This document shows positions 8,322 through 16,618 of a stretch of 47,422 nt of DNA, piece after piece. The notes beneath the pieces were generated by a model that did not search any database, was not told where the DNA came from, and saw only the letters and a program-made list of their open reading frames with translations. Both the position numbers and the translations under genes were made by a program. The stretch spans positions 4,006,073 to 4,053,494 of the forward strand of contig NZ_HG322949.1 of the NCBI RefSeq assembly GCF_000723165.1. The letters are read 5' to 3'. The stretch comes from Janthinobacterium agaricidamnosum NBRC 102515 = DSM 9628 (GTDB lineage: Bacteria; Pseudomonadota; Gammaproteobacteria; Burkholderiales; Burkholderiaceae_D). The stretch's first letter is position 1. Every line of letters starts with the position of its first letter.

Positions 8322-9164
8322 ATGTATCCGCACCAGACGCACTCAGCCGAAACGCCCGGGACGACGCCGCTGCCGCGCTTGCAAAAGCGCCAGTTGCTGC
8401 TGGTCGACGATGAGCCGAATATCGTGTCCGCGCTGAAACGTTTGCTGCGCCGCGACGGTTACCGGATTTTTTCCGCGACCAATGGCCAGCAAGGCCTGGA
8501 CTTGCTCGCCAGCGAAAGTATCGATGTGATCGTGTCGGACCAGCGCATGCCCGGCATGATAGGCGTCGATTTTTTGCGCAAAGCCAAACTGTTGTATCCC
8601 GATACGATACGCATCATGCTGTCCGGCTACACCGAGCTGCAATCGGTGACCGACGCCGTCAATGAAGGCGCGATCTACAAATTCCTGACCAAGCCGTGGG
8701 AAGACGATTTATTGCGTGGCCACATAGCCGAAGCGTTCCGCCTGAAAGAAATTTCCGATGAGAATCAGCGCCTGAACCAGGAGTTACGCCGCACCAACCT
8801 GGAGCTGGCGCTCGCCAACCGCAAGATGGAAGAGTTGCTGCAACAAAAGCAGCAGCAAATCCAGCGCGACGAGATCAGCCTCAGCATTGCGCGCGAATTG
8901 CTGCAATTGCTGCCGCTGCCGGTGATCGGCATGGATGAGGACGGCATGATCGCCTTCACCAACAGCGCCGCCGACAGCGTATTCCGCCACGGCCCGCCAT
9001 TGCTCGGCTACCAGGCCAGCCTGGTGCTGCCCAAGCTGATGCATCGCGACGACATCGCCGATATCGACGGCCGCCGCTACCGCATCGAAGTGCATGCGAT
9101 GGGCGAACATTCCGCATCGCGCGGCAGCTTGCTCGTCCTCAACCGTTGCGAAAGTCCGCCATGA
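8322..9164 (+). CDS. Response regulator with coiled coil and PAS-like output
   Basis: 280 residues. Receiver domain (about 23-140) with DDE near the start, phospho-acceptor D73 (VIVSDQRMPG), the switch Ser/Thr (MLSGYTE) and K of FLTKPWED. The receiver resembles RpfG-type regulators (SDQRMPGM...GAIYKFLTKPW). A long coiled coil follows (about 145-195), then a PAS-like segment (LLPLPVIGMDEDGMIAFTNSAADSVF). There is no DNA-binding domain, so the output is probably a protein contact. First of five overlapping or abutting genes; its stop overlaps the next start (ATGA). Confidence 0.87.
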   Translation: MYPHQTHSAETPGTTPLPRLQKRQLLLVDDEPNIVSALKRLLRRDGYRIFSATNGQQGLDLLASESIDVIVSDQRMPGMIGVDFLRKAKLLYPDTIRIMLSGYTELQSVTDAVNEGAIYKFLTKPWEDDLLRGHIAEAFRLKEISDENQRLNQELRRTNLELALANRKMEELLQQKQQQIQRDEISLSIARELLQLLPLPVIGMDEDGMIAFTNSAADSVFRHGPPLLGYQASLVLPKLMHRDDIADIDGRRYRIEVHAMGEHSASRGSLLVLNRCESPP

Positions 9165-9514
9165 GCGGCGCCGTGTTGATCGACATGAGCCAGGCCCGCG
9201 CCGGCATGGTGCTGGCCGGTCCGCTGCACGACAGCGGCGGCGGCATCTTGCTGCCGGCCGGCGCCACTTTAAGCGACAGCAATATCCAGTCGCTGCTGCG
9301 GCGCGGCATCGAAGTGTGCTGCGTGGCCGAACGGGAGCCGCCGCAAGACGAGGCCGCGCTGCGCTTGCGCCGGCAATACCACATGCAGCGCCTGGAACGC
9401 CTGTTCCGCCACAGCATTGCCGCCAGTGGTGGCGCAGACCGCGACGACGACGCCTCCGGCCTGCTGCTGCAATTGCTGCGCAACTACCGCAACACTTGTC
9501 AGGAGCATCGTTGA
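9161..9514 (+). CDS. Small stand-alone AGMVL beta-domain protein
   Basis: 117 residues. The N-terminal ~50 residues (ARAGMVLAGPLHDSGGGILLPAG, then IQSLLRRGIEVCCV) match a short domain that usually sits fused to HD-GYP proteins; here it is a separate gene, and the fifth gene of the same cassette carries its own C-terminal copy. The rest is helical and charged. It overlaps the previous gene by ATGA. Probably an accessory regulatory module; no enzymatic motif. Confidence 0.65.
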   Translation: MSGAVLIDMSQARAGMVLAGPLHDSGGGILLPAGATLSDSNIQSLLRRGIEVCCVAEREPPQDEAALRLRRQYHMQRLERLFRHSIAASGGADRDDDASGLLLQLLRNYRNTCQEHR

Positions 9515-9516
9515 CC

Positions 9517-10368
9517 ATGCCCGGGATAGACTTGCAAGATGTGATCGCCCGCATCCAGGACTTGCCGTCGCTGCCGGCCGTGGTCACGGAATTGCTGTCG
9601 AGTATGGAGCAAGAAGATATCGACACGCACTTGCTGGCCGACAAAATCACGCTGGACCAGGCTTTGACGGCGAAAACCTTGCGCTTGGCGAATTCCTCGT
9701 TTTACGGCATGCAGTCGCAAGTCACTAGCATCCAGCAAGCCATCACGGTACTCGGTTTCCACAGCATTCGCACGCTGGTGACCGCCTGTTCGATTACCGG
9801 CAGTTTCCAGCCCGCGCCGGGCAGCCGCTTCGACTTCGAGGCCTTTTGGCGCCATGCGGTCGGCACGGCGGTGGCGGCGCGCGCGCTGGCGCCGCACCTG
9901 CGCCAAAATCCCGAAACGGCCTTCACCGCCGGCTTGCTGCACGACCTCGGCACGCTGGTGCTGGTCACCAGCTATCCGGCGCTGTACCGGCAGGCCGAAC
10001 TGTACCGCGGCAGCCACGATTGCGGCGAGGCCGAAGCCGAACGCGCCATCTTCGGGCTGGATCACGCGCTGGTCGGCAGCACGCTGGCGGCGCACTGGAA
10101 ATTTCCACTGGCGATACAGGCCGCCGTGGCCGGCCATCACGATCTGTCCGGCCCGGACGCGTGCTCGCCATCGCTGGCCCTGACGGTACACCTGGCCAAC
10201 ATCCTGGCCCACGCGCTGGACTTGTCCGGCATCGAAGACGACCTGGTACCGCCGCTGTCGCGGCAAGCGTGGACCAGCGCCGCGCTCAGCGATGATGATT
10301 GCTTGCAAGTATTGCGCGACATCGAACTGGGGTTCCAGGAAATGTGCCAGATCCTGGTCGGCGCATGA
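9517..10368 (+). CDS. HDOD-domain signalling protein
   Basis: 283 residues dominated by an HDOD domain: LPSLPAVVTELLSSM, LTAKTLRLANSSFYG, ITVLGFHSIRTLVT, FWRHAVGTAVAARALA, then AFTAGLLHDLGTLVL and the late AAVAGHHDLSG. The HD pair (LLHD) and the later HH are present, though HDOD proteins generally lack phosphohydrolase activity and act as signalling scaffolds. AGGAG precedes the ATG; the stop overlaps the kinase start (ATGA). Likely output partner of the flanking regulators. Confidence 0.88.
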   Translation: MPGIDLQDVIARIQDLPSLPAVVTELLSSMEQEDIDTHLLADKITLDQALTAKTLRLANSSFYGMQSQVTSIQQAITVLGFHSIRTLVTACSITGSFQPAPGSRFDFEAFWRHAVGTAVAARALAPHLRQNPETAFTAGLLHDLGTLVLVTSYPALYRQAELYRGSHDCGEAEAERAIFGLDHALVGSTLAAHWKFPLAIQAAVAGHHDLSGPDACSPSLALTVHLANILAHALDLSGIEDDLVPPLSRQAWTSAALSDDDCLQVLRDIELGFQEMCQILVGA

Positions 10369-11789
10369 AGGATAACGCCCATAAAACCGCGGCCATCGCC
10401 CTGTCGGAATTCTTCGACGGCCACCCGGTGGCCACCTTCGCGATCGATACCGACCATATGATCACGCAATGGAACAAGGCGTGCGAACACTTGCTGGGCT
10501 GGAATGCGGCCGAGATGATCGGCACCCGCAAGCACGGCCTGGCGTTTTATGGACAACACCAGCCGATGCTGTGCGACCTGATCGTCGATGCCGACACCGC
10601 GCTGGCTAACCACGCCGGTTCGGACGTGATCCCCGGCGCCTATGAAGCCGAGGATTTTTTTCCCAACATCGGCGCCGGCGGCCATTGGCTGCACTTCACC
10701 GCCGCGCCGCTGCGCGATGAAAGCGGCAAGCTGGTCGGCGCGATCGAAACCATGCTCGACGTCACCGAACGGCGGGTGGCCGAAAACGCGCTGCGGCGCA
10801 CCAACGACAACCTGGAACTCATCGTCGAAAAACGCACCGCCCAGCTGGCCGAAGCGAACCAGCGGCTGGAAGACGATATCCGCCAGCGCGAAGCGGCCGA
10901 GGCGGAATTGCGCAGCCGCAACCTTGCCCTGACAGAATTGAACGCCCGCCTGTCGATGGCCCAGCAACAATTGCTGCAAGCGGAAAAACTGGCCTCGATC
11001 GGCCAGCTGGCGGCCGGCGTGGCGCATGAAATCAATAATCCGATCGGCTATATTTTCTCGAATGTCGGCACGCTGCAAACCTATCTGGACGACTTGTTCC
11101 ACATGCTGGCCAGCTACCAGGACGCCGAAGCGGCGCTGGCCGGCCCGGCCGCCGCACAACTGCGCCAGCGGCGCGCGCAGATCGACCTGGATTTCCTGCG
11201 CGCCGACATCCCGGTGCTGATGTTTGAAACCAGGGAAGGCATCGCCCGGGTGCGCCACATCGTGCAGGACTTGAAGGATTTTTCACGGGTCGATGCCAGC
11301 CAGCAATGGGTGTGGGCCGACTTGCACCAGGGCATAGATTCAACGCTGAACATCGTTGCCCATGAAACCAAATACAAGGCCGAGCTGGTCAAGCAATACG
11401 GCGACATTCCCGACATCGAATGCCTGCCGTCGCAACTGAACCAGGTCATCATGAACCTGGTCGTCAACGCGGCCCACGCGATCAGCGGGCCGCGCGGCAC
11501 CATCACCATCGCCACCGGCTGCGACCTGCGGCGCGAGCATGTGTGGCTCAGCATCCAGGACAGCGGCGCCGGCATCGCGCCGGAAAACCTGTCGCGCATC
11601 TTCGATCCCTTTTTTACCACCAAGGCGGTCGGCCAAGGCACCGGCCTGGGCTTGTCGCTGGCCTACGGCATCGTGCAAAAGCACTGCGGCCGCATCGAGG
11701 TCGACAGCCTTCCCGGCCGCGGCAGCACCTTCCGCATCACCTTGCCGGTACGCCAGCCAACACCGCAGTCACAGGACCCGCCGCCATGA
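10365..11789 (+). CDS. PAS-domain sensor histidine kinase
   Basis: 474 residues, no membrane segment, so a cytoplasmic sensor. PAS domain about 10-145 (FFDGHPVATFAIDTDHMITQ to DVTERRVAENALR), coiled coil to ~205, HisKA-type dimerisation segment with phospho-acceptor H221 (GVAHEINNP), and an HATPase domain with N box (NQVIMNLVVNAAHA), G1 (DSGAGIAP), F (FDPFFTTK) and G2 (GTGLGLSLAYGIV). Coupled by ATGA to both neighbours. It is closely similar in its kinase core to the orphan kinase at 16619-17938. Confidence 0.92.
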   Translation: MKDNAHKTAAIALSEFFDGHPVATFAIDTDHMITQWNKACEHLLGWNAAEMIGTRKHGLAFYGQHQPMLCDLIVDADTALANHAGSDVIPGAYEAEDFFPNIGAGGHWLHFTAAPLRDESGKLVGAIETMLDVTERRVAENALRRTNDNLELIVEKRTAQLAEANQRLEDDIRQREAAEAELRSRNLALTELNARLSMAQQQLLQAEKLASIGQLAAGVAHEINNPIGYIFSNVGTLQTYLDDLFHMLASYQDAEAALAGPAAAQLRQRRAQIDLDFLRADIPVLMFETREGIARVRHIVQDLKDFSRVDASQQWVWADLHQGIDSTLNIVAHETKYKAELVKQYGDIPDIECLPSQLNQVIMNLVVNAAHAISGPRGTITIATGCDLRREHVWLSIQDSGAGIAPENLSRIFDPFFTTKAVGQGTGLGLSLAYGIVQKHCGRIEVDSLPGRGSTFRITLPVRQPTPQSQDPPP

Positions 11790-13144
11790 GCCTATCCAAC
11801 CAACAACTGGCGCAAGCCACCGTGCTGTGCGTCGACGACGAACCGAATATATTGTCGTCGCTGCGGCGGCTGTTCCGCGCGCGCGGCTACCGCGTGCTGA
11901 CTGCCGACAGCGGCGCGGCCGGACTGGCCGTGCTCGACAGCGAAACGGTGGACCTGGTGATTTCCGACATGCGCATGCCGGAAATGGACGGTGCCCGGTT
12001 CCTGGCCGAAGTACGCCAGCGCCAGCCGGACGTGATGCGGCTGCTGCTGACCGGCTATTCCGATATCCAGTCGATACTGGACGCCATCAACCGCGGTGAA
12101 ATCTACCGCTACATCACCAAGCCGTGGGACGACAACGATTTGCTGCTGACGGTGCGCGACGCCTTGGTCCGGCGCGGGCTGGAACAGGACAAGCAACGCC
12201 TGGAAGCGCTGACGCGCCAGCAAAACGACGAGCTGAAAGCCCTCAACCAGACGCTGGAAGCGAAGGTCGAGATGCGCACCCTGCAACTGAAACGAAGCCA
12301 CGATGAAGTGCAGGCGGTCAACGTGAAGCTCAAGATGAACTTCATCACCACCATCAAGCTGTTTTCGGGGATGATAGAAATGCGCGGCGGCAATTTGTGC
12401 GGCCATTCGCGCCGGGTGGCCGACCTGGCCCGCAAGATCGCCGTCGAGATGGCGCTGCCGGCGCCGGAAGTGCAGGAAATCTTCATCGCGGCGCTGCTGC
12501 TCGACATCGGCAAGATCGGCTTGACGGACGAGTTGCTGGCCAAGCCGGTGACGCTGATGAATGGCGAGGAACTGGGCTTGTTCCGCAAGCATCCGCTGCG
12601 CGCCGAACAATTGCTGATGGCGCTGGAGGACTTGCGCGGCGCCGCCGCCATCTTGCGGGCGCAACTGGAACGTTTCGACGGCGCCGGGTTCCCGGCCGGC
12701 CTGGCCGGGCTGGCGATCCCGCTCGGCGCGCGCATCCTGGCGCTGGCCGCCGATTACGACAACTTGCAAAACGGCGCCATGGTCAAGCGCCCGCTGCGTC
12801 AGGAAGAAGCCAAGGCGCTGATCTACGACAGCAGCGGCAAGCGCTACGATCCGGCGGTGGTGGCCGCGTTCCGCCACCTGCTCGACGGCGATGCGGCGCA
12901 GGAAATCGATGACGTCGCCGCGCTGTCGGGCCAACTGGTGCCGGGCATGGTGCTGTCGCGCGACTTGCTGAGCCGCGAAGGCTTGATGCTGCTGGCGGCC
13001 GAACATATCCTCGATGCGCGGCTGATCCAGCAAGTGCAGGATTTCGAGAGCAAGAGCGGCGGGCGCCTGGCGATCCGGATCCACCCGCCGAAGGACGAAT
13101 CAGGCAGTTGCTATAATGGGTCATCCAGCACTCACCAGACATGA
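11786..13144 (+). CDS. Response regulator with degenerate HD-GYP domain
   Basis: 452 residues. Receiver about 12-130 with phospho-acceptor D61 (LVISDMRMPEM), coiled coil to ~190, HD-GYP-like domain about 190-385, then a short AGMVL-type beta domain (about 388-435: GQLVPGMVLSRDLLSREG). HD-GYP enzymes hydrolyse cyclic di-GMP, but here the signature HD is LD (L239-D240), HHE is QLE (293-295) and GYP is GFP (301-303), while GHS and DGxGxPxGLxG are kept. I infer a non-catalytic, possibly c-di-GMP- or partner-sensing regulator. The start overlaps the kinase stop. Confidence 0.88.
   Translation: MSLSNQQLAQATVLCVDDEPNILSSLRRLFRARGYRVLTADSGAAGLAVLDSETVDLVISDMRMPEMDGARFLAEVRQRQPDVMRLLLTGYSDIQSILDAINRGEIYRYITKPWDDNDLLLTVRDALVRRGLEQDKQRLEALTRQQNDELKALNQTLEAKVEMRTLQLKRSHDEVQAVNVKLKMNFITTIKLFSGMIEMRGGNLCGHSRRVADLARKIAVEMALPAPEVQEIFIAALLLDIGKIGLTDELLAKPVTLMNGEELGLFRKHPLRAEQLLMALEDLRGAAAILRAQLERFDGAGFPAGLAGLAIPLGARILALAADYDNLQNGAMVKRPLRQEEAKALIYDSSGKRYDPAVVAAFRHLLDGDAAQEIDDVAALSGQLVPGMVLSRDLLSREGLMLLAAEHILDARLIQQVQDFESKSGGRLAIRIHPPKDESGSCYNGSSSTHQT
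13109..13117 (+). promoter_or_regulatory. Extended -10 promoter for the small membrane protein
   Basis: TG-C-TATAAT is a perfect extended -10 element, inside the last codons of the preceding gene and about 32 bases upstream of ATG 13149. No -35 is needed for this class. Confidence 0.45.
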
Positions 13145-13148
13145 CAGC

Positions 13149-13484
13149 ATGCCGCCATCCAGCAACCGCAATCAACCCGATCAAAATAAGCCCGCTTCCG
13201 CGCCGAAAAGAAATGCCTGGATCTGGCCGCTGTTGCTGGTGCTGATCGGCTTGTACGATATGCGCAGCGGCTTCGTGCTCGGCAGCACCGGCGAAATGCT
13301 GTGGGGTGGCGCGTTTGTGGCCGGCGCCGCGGCCGTGATGGTGAAACTGCGCTGGCTGGCCGACACGCCGCCGGCTGAACGCTCGCCACGCCAGCAACGC
13401 CTGGCGCAACTGGTGGCGGCGCTGGGCGCGGTCACCGTGCTGATGGCGGTGGCCGGCTTTTGCATGATGCGCGGCTACTTTTAA
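13149..13484 (+). CDS. Small two-helix membrane protein
   Basis: 111 residues if started at ATG 13149. A basic, Pro/Asn-rich N-terminus precedes hydrophobic segments near residues 23-36 (WIWPLLLVLIGLY) and 49-62, and a last one near 90-107. Unknown function. An alternative ATG at 13116 would start on the -10 box itself and add 11 residues, so the later start is preferred. It ends seven bases before the convergent gltL gene. Confidence 0.6.
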   Translation: MPPSSNRNQPDQNKPASAPKRNAWIWPLLLVLIGLYDMRSGFVLGSTGEMLWGGAFVAGAAAVMVKLRWLADTPPAERSPRQQRLAQLVAALGAVTVLMAVAGFCMMRGYF

Positions 13485-13491
13485 TCGGCGT

Positions 13492-14235
13492 TCAAGCGCC
13501 TGCGGCAAACGGCGTGCGGATATCCGACAGGAATTGCCGGGCGCGCGGATGTTGCGGGCGGTTGAAAAACTGGTCCGGCGTGGCCCGCTCCAGCACCTGG
13601 CCGTGGTCCATGAACCAGACCCGGTCCGCCACTTCGCGCGCAAAGCCCATTTCATGCGTCACGCAGACCATCGTCATGCCGTCGCGCGCCAGGTCGCGCA
13701 TCACCAATAGCACTTCGCCAACCATTTCCGGATCGAGCGCGCTGGTCGGCTCATCGAACAGCATCAGCGGCGGCTGCATCGCCAGCGCGCGGGCAATCGC
13801 CACGCGCTGCTGCTGGCCGCCGGACAAGGCCGACGGCAGCGCCTGCGCCTTGTGGACCAGGCCGACCCGCTCCAGCAAATCGAGCGCGCGCCGTTCCGCT
13901 TCCTTGCGCGGCAAGCCGCGCAGCCGGGCCGGCGCCAGCGCGCAATTTTGCAGCACCGTCAAATGCGGGAACAGATTGAATTGCTGGAACACAAAACCGA
14001 TATGCGAGCGGAATGCATTGACGTCGAGACCGCGTCCATGAATATCCCGGCCATCGACGTCGATCTGTCCGGAATGGATGCCTTCCAGCCGGTTCACCGT
14101 GCGTATCAAGGTCGACTTGCCGGAACCGGACGGCCCGCACACCACCACCACTTCGCCCTTGGCGACGTGGCCGCTGACATTCACCAGTGCGTGGTAGTCG
14201 CCGTAATATTTATTGACGTTATTAAATTGGATCAT
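13492..14235 (-). CDS. gltL: Polar amino acid ABC transporter ATPase (GltL type)
   Basis: 247 residues energising a glutamate/aspartate-type importer at the inner membrane. Walker [11 protein letters not shown]-loop (FQQFNLFPH), signature LSGGQQQR, Walker [13 protein letters not shown] and H-loop (VCVTHE) are intact. The GltL/GlnQ/HisP subfamily is clear from [12 protein letters not shown] and [14 protein letters not shown]. It overlaps the permease gene by four bases and is the last gene of the minus-strand set SBP-permease-permease-ATPase. Substrate is inferred from family only. Confidence 0.9.
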   Translation of the reverse strand: MIQFNNVNKYYGDYHALVNVSGHVAKGEVVVVCGPSGSGKSTLIRTVNRLEGIHSGQIDVDGRDIHGRGLDVNAFRSHIGFVFQQFNLFPHLTVLQNCALAPARLRGLPRKEAERRALDLLERVGLVHKAQALPSALSGGQQQRVAIARALAMQPPLMLFDEPTSALDPEMVGEVLLVMRDLARDGMTMVCVTHEMGFAREVADRVWFMDHGQVLERATPDQFFNRPQHPRARQFLSDIRTPFAAGA

Positions 14236-14927
14236 GAGGTTTTTGTTTCGTTTTTATTCGCTGTGCGCCGTTCCAGCGCAAAGGCCAGCCGCGACAAGCC
14301 GAAACACAGGATGAAATAACTCAAGCCGAGCAAGAAATACACTGCGGTCGATTTGGTCAGCACCAGGCTGTTGATCTGGGTCGCGATGAACGACACTTCG
14401 GTCAAGCCGATGATGTAGCCGAGCGAGGTTTCCTTGATGGTCGACACAAACTGGTTGATCATCGACGGCAGCATATGACGCAACGCTTGCGGCAGCACGA
14501 TCAAACGCATGGTGTGCAGATAGCCGAAACCCAGCGCGCGCGACGCCTCGGCCTGCCCTGTCGGCAAAGCCAGTATGCCGGCCCGAATGATTTCCGCCAG
14601 ATACACGGCGTCGTAGATCACCAGCGCCGTCAGCATGGTGGTGAATTGCCCGGTTTTATGGCCGGTCACGGCCGGCAAGAAAAAGTAGGCCCAGAAAATC
14701 ACCAGCAATAACGGGATGCCGCGCACCACGTGCATCAGGACCGTCACCGGCCAGCGCAGCCAGCGACAAGGGCTGACGCGGGCCAGCCCCAGCAGCAAGC
14801 CGAGCGGCAAGCTGAGCAACAGCCCCAGCGCCGCCAGCCAGACCGTCAGCGCCAGGCCGCCCAGCGGACCGTCCGGGTATTGGCCGATCAGGAAATAAAT
14901 CCAGTAATCCTGTATCAATTGCAGCAT
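14232..14927 (-). CDS. gltK: Polar amino acid ABC transporter permease (GltK type)
   Basis: 231 residues, five hydrophobic segments, with the EAA loop of His/Glu/Gln/Arg-family permeases ([28 protein letters not shown], near residues 135-160). The ATG at 14927 overlaps the stop of the upstream permease (ATGA on the minus strand); an in-frame extension would run into that gene. Pairs with the other permease to form the membrane channel. Confidence 0.88.
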   Translation of the reverse strand: MLQLIQDYWIYFLIGQYPDGPLGGLALTVWLAALGLLLSLPLGLLLGLARVSPCRWLRWPVTVLMHVVRGIPLLLVIFWAYFFLPAVTGHKTGQFTTMLTALVIYDAVYLAEIIRAGILALPTGQAEASRALGFGYLHTMRLIVLPQALRHMLPSMINQFVSTIKETSLGYIIGLTEVSFIATQINSLVLTKSTAVYFLLGLSYFILCFGLSRLAFALERRTANKNETKTS

Positions 14928-15622
14928 CAGCTTTGCCCCCGCGGCCAGTGGCGCTGGCTCCACGATGCCAGGGCGGCGATGCCCAGCGATACGCCCAGAT
15001 AACAGACGCTGGCGAAGGCAAACACTTCGATGCTGCGGAACGACGCGCTTTCAACCCGCTGCGCCTGGTTAATCAATTCGGCGGCGCCGATCACCGTGGC
15101 GATGCTGGTGTTTTGCCACAGAATCAGGGTTTGCGACATCAACGGCGGCGTGCTCAGGCGCAATGCCTGCGGCAAGATGAAGCAGCGCATGGTCGCCACA
15201 AAACTGAAGCCCAGCGCGCGGCCCGCTTCGAATTGCTGCTTGGGAATGGCTCGGATGCCGCTGCGGATATCTTCCGCCATGTAGGCGGCGCTGTACAGCG
15301 TCAGCGCGACGATGGCGGCGATGCATTCGACATTGCCTTCGTACAAGCGCTCCTTCCATTGCTGCGGCAATAATTCGGGCGCGCCGAAATACCAGAACAG
15401 CAGATGCACCAGCAAGGGAATATTGCGGATCGCCTCGACATAGGCAAACCCGCAGGCGTTCAACACGCGCGACGGCGCCAGCCGCAACAGCGCCAGCAGA
15501 CAAGCCAGCGGCAAGGCCAGCGAGAAACTGACGACTGTCAATTGCAGCGACAGTAACAAGCCGGCGATCAGCCAGTCGTGATAATTACCGGACAATAAAA
15601 GAGCAAGATCGAAATGCGCCAT
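14927..15622 (-). CDS. gltJ: Polar amino acid ABC transporter permease (GltJ type)
   Basis: 231 residues beginning MAHFDLALLLSGNYHDWL. Five membrane segments and the EAA loop (EAGRALGFSFVATMRCFILPQALRLSTPP). The identical length to its partner and the coupled stop/start are typical of paired permeases. The substrate-binding protein gene lies 47 bases upstream. Confidence 0.88.
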   Translation of the reverse strand: MAHFDLALLLSGNYHDWLIAGLLLSLQLTVVSFSLALPLACLLALLRLAPSRVLNACGFAYVEAIRNIPLLVHLLFWYFGAPELLPQQWKERLYEGNVECIAAIVALTLYSAAYMAEDIRSGIRAIPKQQFEAGRALGFSFVATMRCFILPQALRLSTPPLMSQTLILWQNTSIATVIGAAELINQAQRVESASFRSIEVFAFASVCYLGVSLGIAALASWSQRHWPRGQS

Positions 15623-15669
15623 GATATAGCACCCGGCCGCCCTGTACATTCACACGGCGGCGCATGGGT

Positions 15670-16500
15670 TTACGCTCCTGCCCTGTCGGAATCGAGCTTG
15701 AAGTTGCGCTTGTCGTATTTCACATTGCTGCTCGGGCCATACCATTTGAAGAACAGTTTTTCCGCGTCGCCCGATTGTTCCAGCGCGCGCAAGGTGCCGT
15801 CGATGCTGGCTTTCAAGCCGGTTTCGCCCTTCTTGATGCCCAGCGCCAGCGCTTCGACGCCTATGCTTTGCGGCAACACCAGATACTCCTTTTGCGCCGC
15901 GCCCAGCTTGCCGTAATTATTCAGCAGCGACACTTCATCGTCGACATAAGCGACCCCCTTGCCTTGCTGCAGCGCCAGGAATCCCTGCACGGCAGTTTCA
16001 AAAGTCACCACATCGACACCCGGCACGGCCTTGCGGATATTCGGTTCTTGCGTGCCGCCCTTGACGGTCAGCACTTTCTTTCCCGTCAGGCCGGCCAGGC
16101 TGGTGATATTGCTGCTTTTCTTGACCAGTACTTTTTGCCCGGTGACAAACGTCGAAATCGAAAAATCGACCAGCGCTTCGCGTTCCTTGTTATGGGTCAG
16201 CGACGCGCTCAGGATATCGACCCGGCCCTGCTGCAATTCCGGGATGCGCGCGGCCACCGCCAATTGCTTGATCACCGGCTTGACGCCCAGCGTCTTCGCC
16301 ACCGCATAGCACAGGTCGACTTCGTAACCGACGATCTGGCGGGTTTTCGGATCGACAAAACTATTCGGTTCATCGGTGCCCAAGGTGCCGCACACCAACT
16401 CTCCCTTGGCCTTGATGGCCGCCAATTGATCGGCATGGCACAGCGGCGCGATCACAGCGCCGGCGATCAGCGCGGCGACGAATGTAAAACGAAGGTGCAT
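15670..16500 (-). CDS. gltI: Periplasmic polar amino acid-binding protein (GltI type)
   Basis: 276 residues. Signal peptide of about 22 residues (RFTFVAALIAGAVIAPLCHA). The bacterial extracellular solute-binding family 3 pattern is clear: GELVCGTLGTDEPNSFVD, IVGYEVDLCYAVAKTLG, DILSASLTHNKEREALVDFS, LTGKKVLTVKGGTQE. GGGAG precedes the ATG. It resembles glutamate/aspartate binders, but the ligand cannot be fixed from sequence. First gene of the importer operon; a nested palindrome lies 90-118 bases upstream. Confidence 0.87.
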   Translation of the reverse strand: MHLRFTFVAALIAGAVIAPLCHADQLAAIKAKGELVCGTLGTDEPNSFVDPKTRQIVGYEVDLCYAVAKTLGVKPVIKQLAVAARIPELQQGRVDILSASLTHNKEREALVDFSISTFVTGQKVLVKKSSNITSLAGLTGKKVLTVKGGTQEPNIRKAVPGVDVVTFETAVQGFLALQQGKGVAYVDDEVSLLNNYGKLGAAQKEYLVLPQSIGVEALALGIKKGETGLKASIDGTLRALEQSGDAEKLFFKWYGPSSNVKYDKRNFKLDSDRAGA

Positions 16501-16571
16501 GTAAACTCCCGGGTAATGGATGACAGGCGCCATGGTAGGGCGCGGGCATCGCATTAAACCGCAGGATGGTT

Positions 16572-16618
16572 ATTCTAAAAACGAATCTTTTATTGCATGA
16601 ATATGCAATAAATGCATA
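16572..16618 (-). promoter_or_regulatory. Putative gltI promoter with nested palindromic operator
   Basis: On the minus strand a -10-like TAGAAT (16577-16572) follows two nested palindromes: TTATTGCA/TGCAATAA (16590-16597, 16604-16611) and TATGCA/TGCATA (16602-16607, 16613-16618). The palindromes cover the -35 region, as expected for a regulator binding site. The protein that binds is unknown. Confidence 0.4.

Noticed and set aside
11792..13084. 430-codon minus-strand open frame
   Set aside because: Antisense to the receiver/HD-GYP-like gene; shadow composition.
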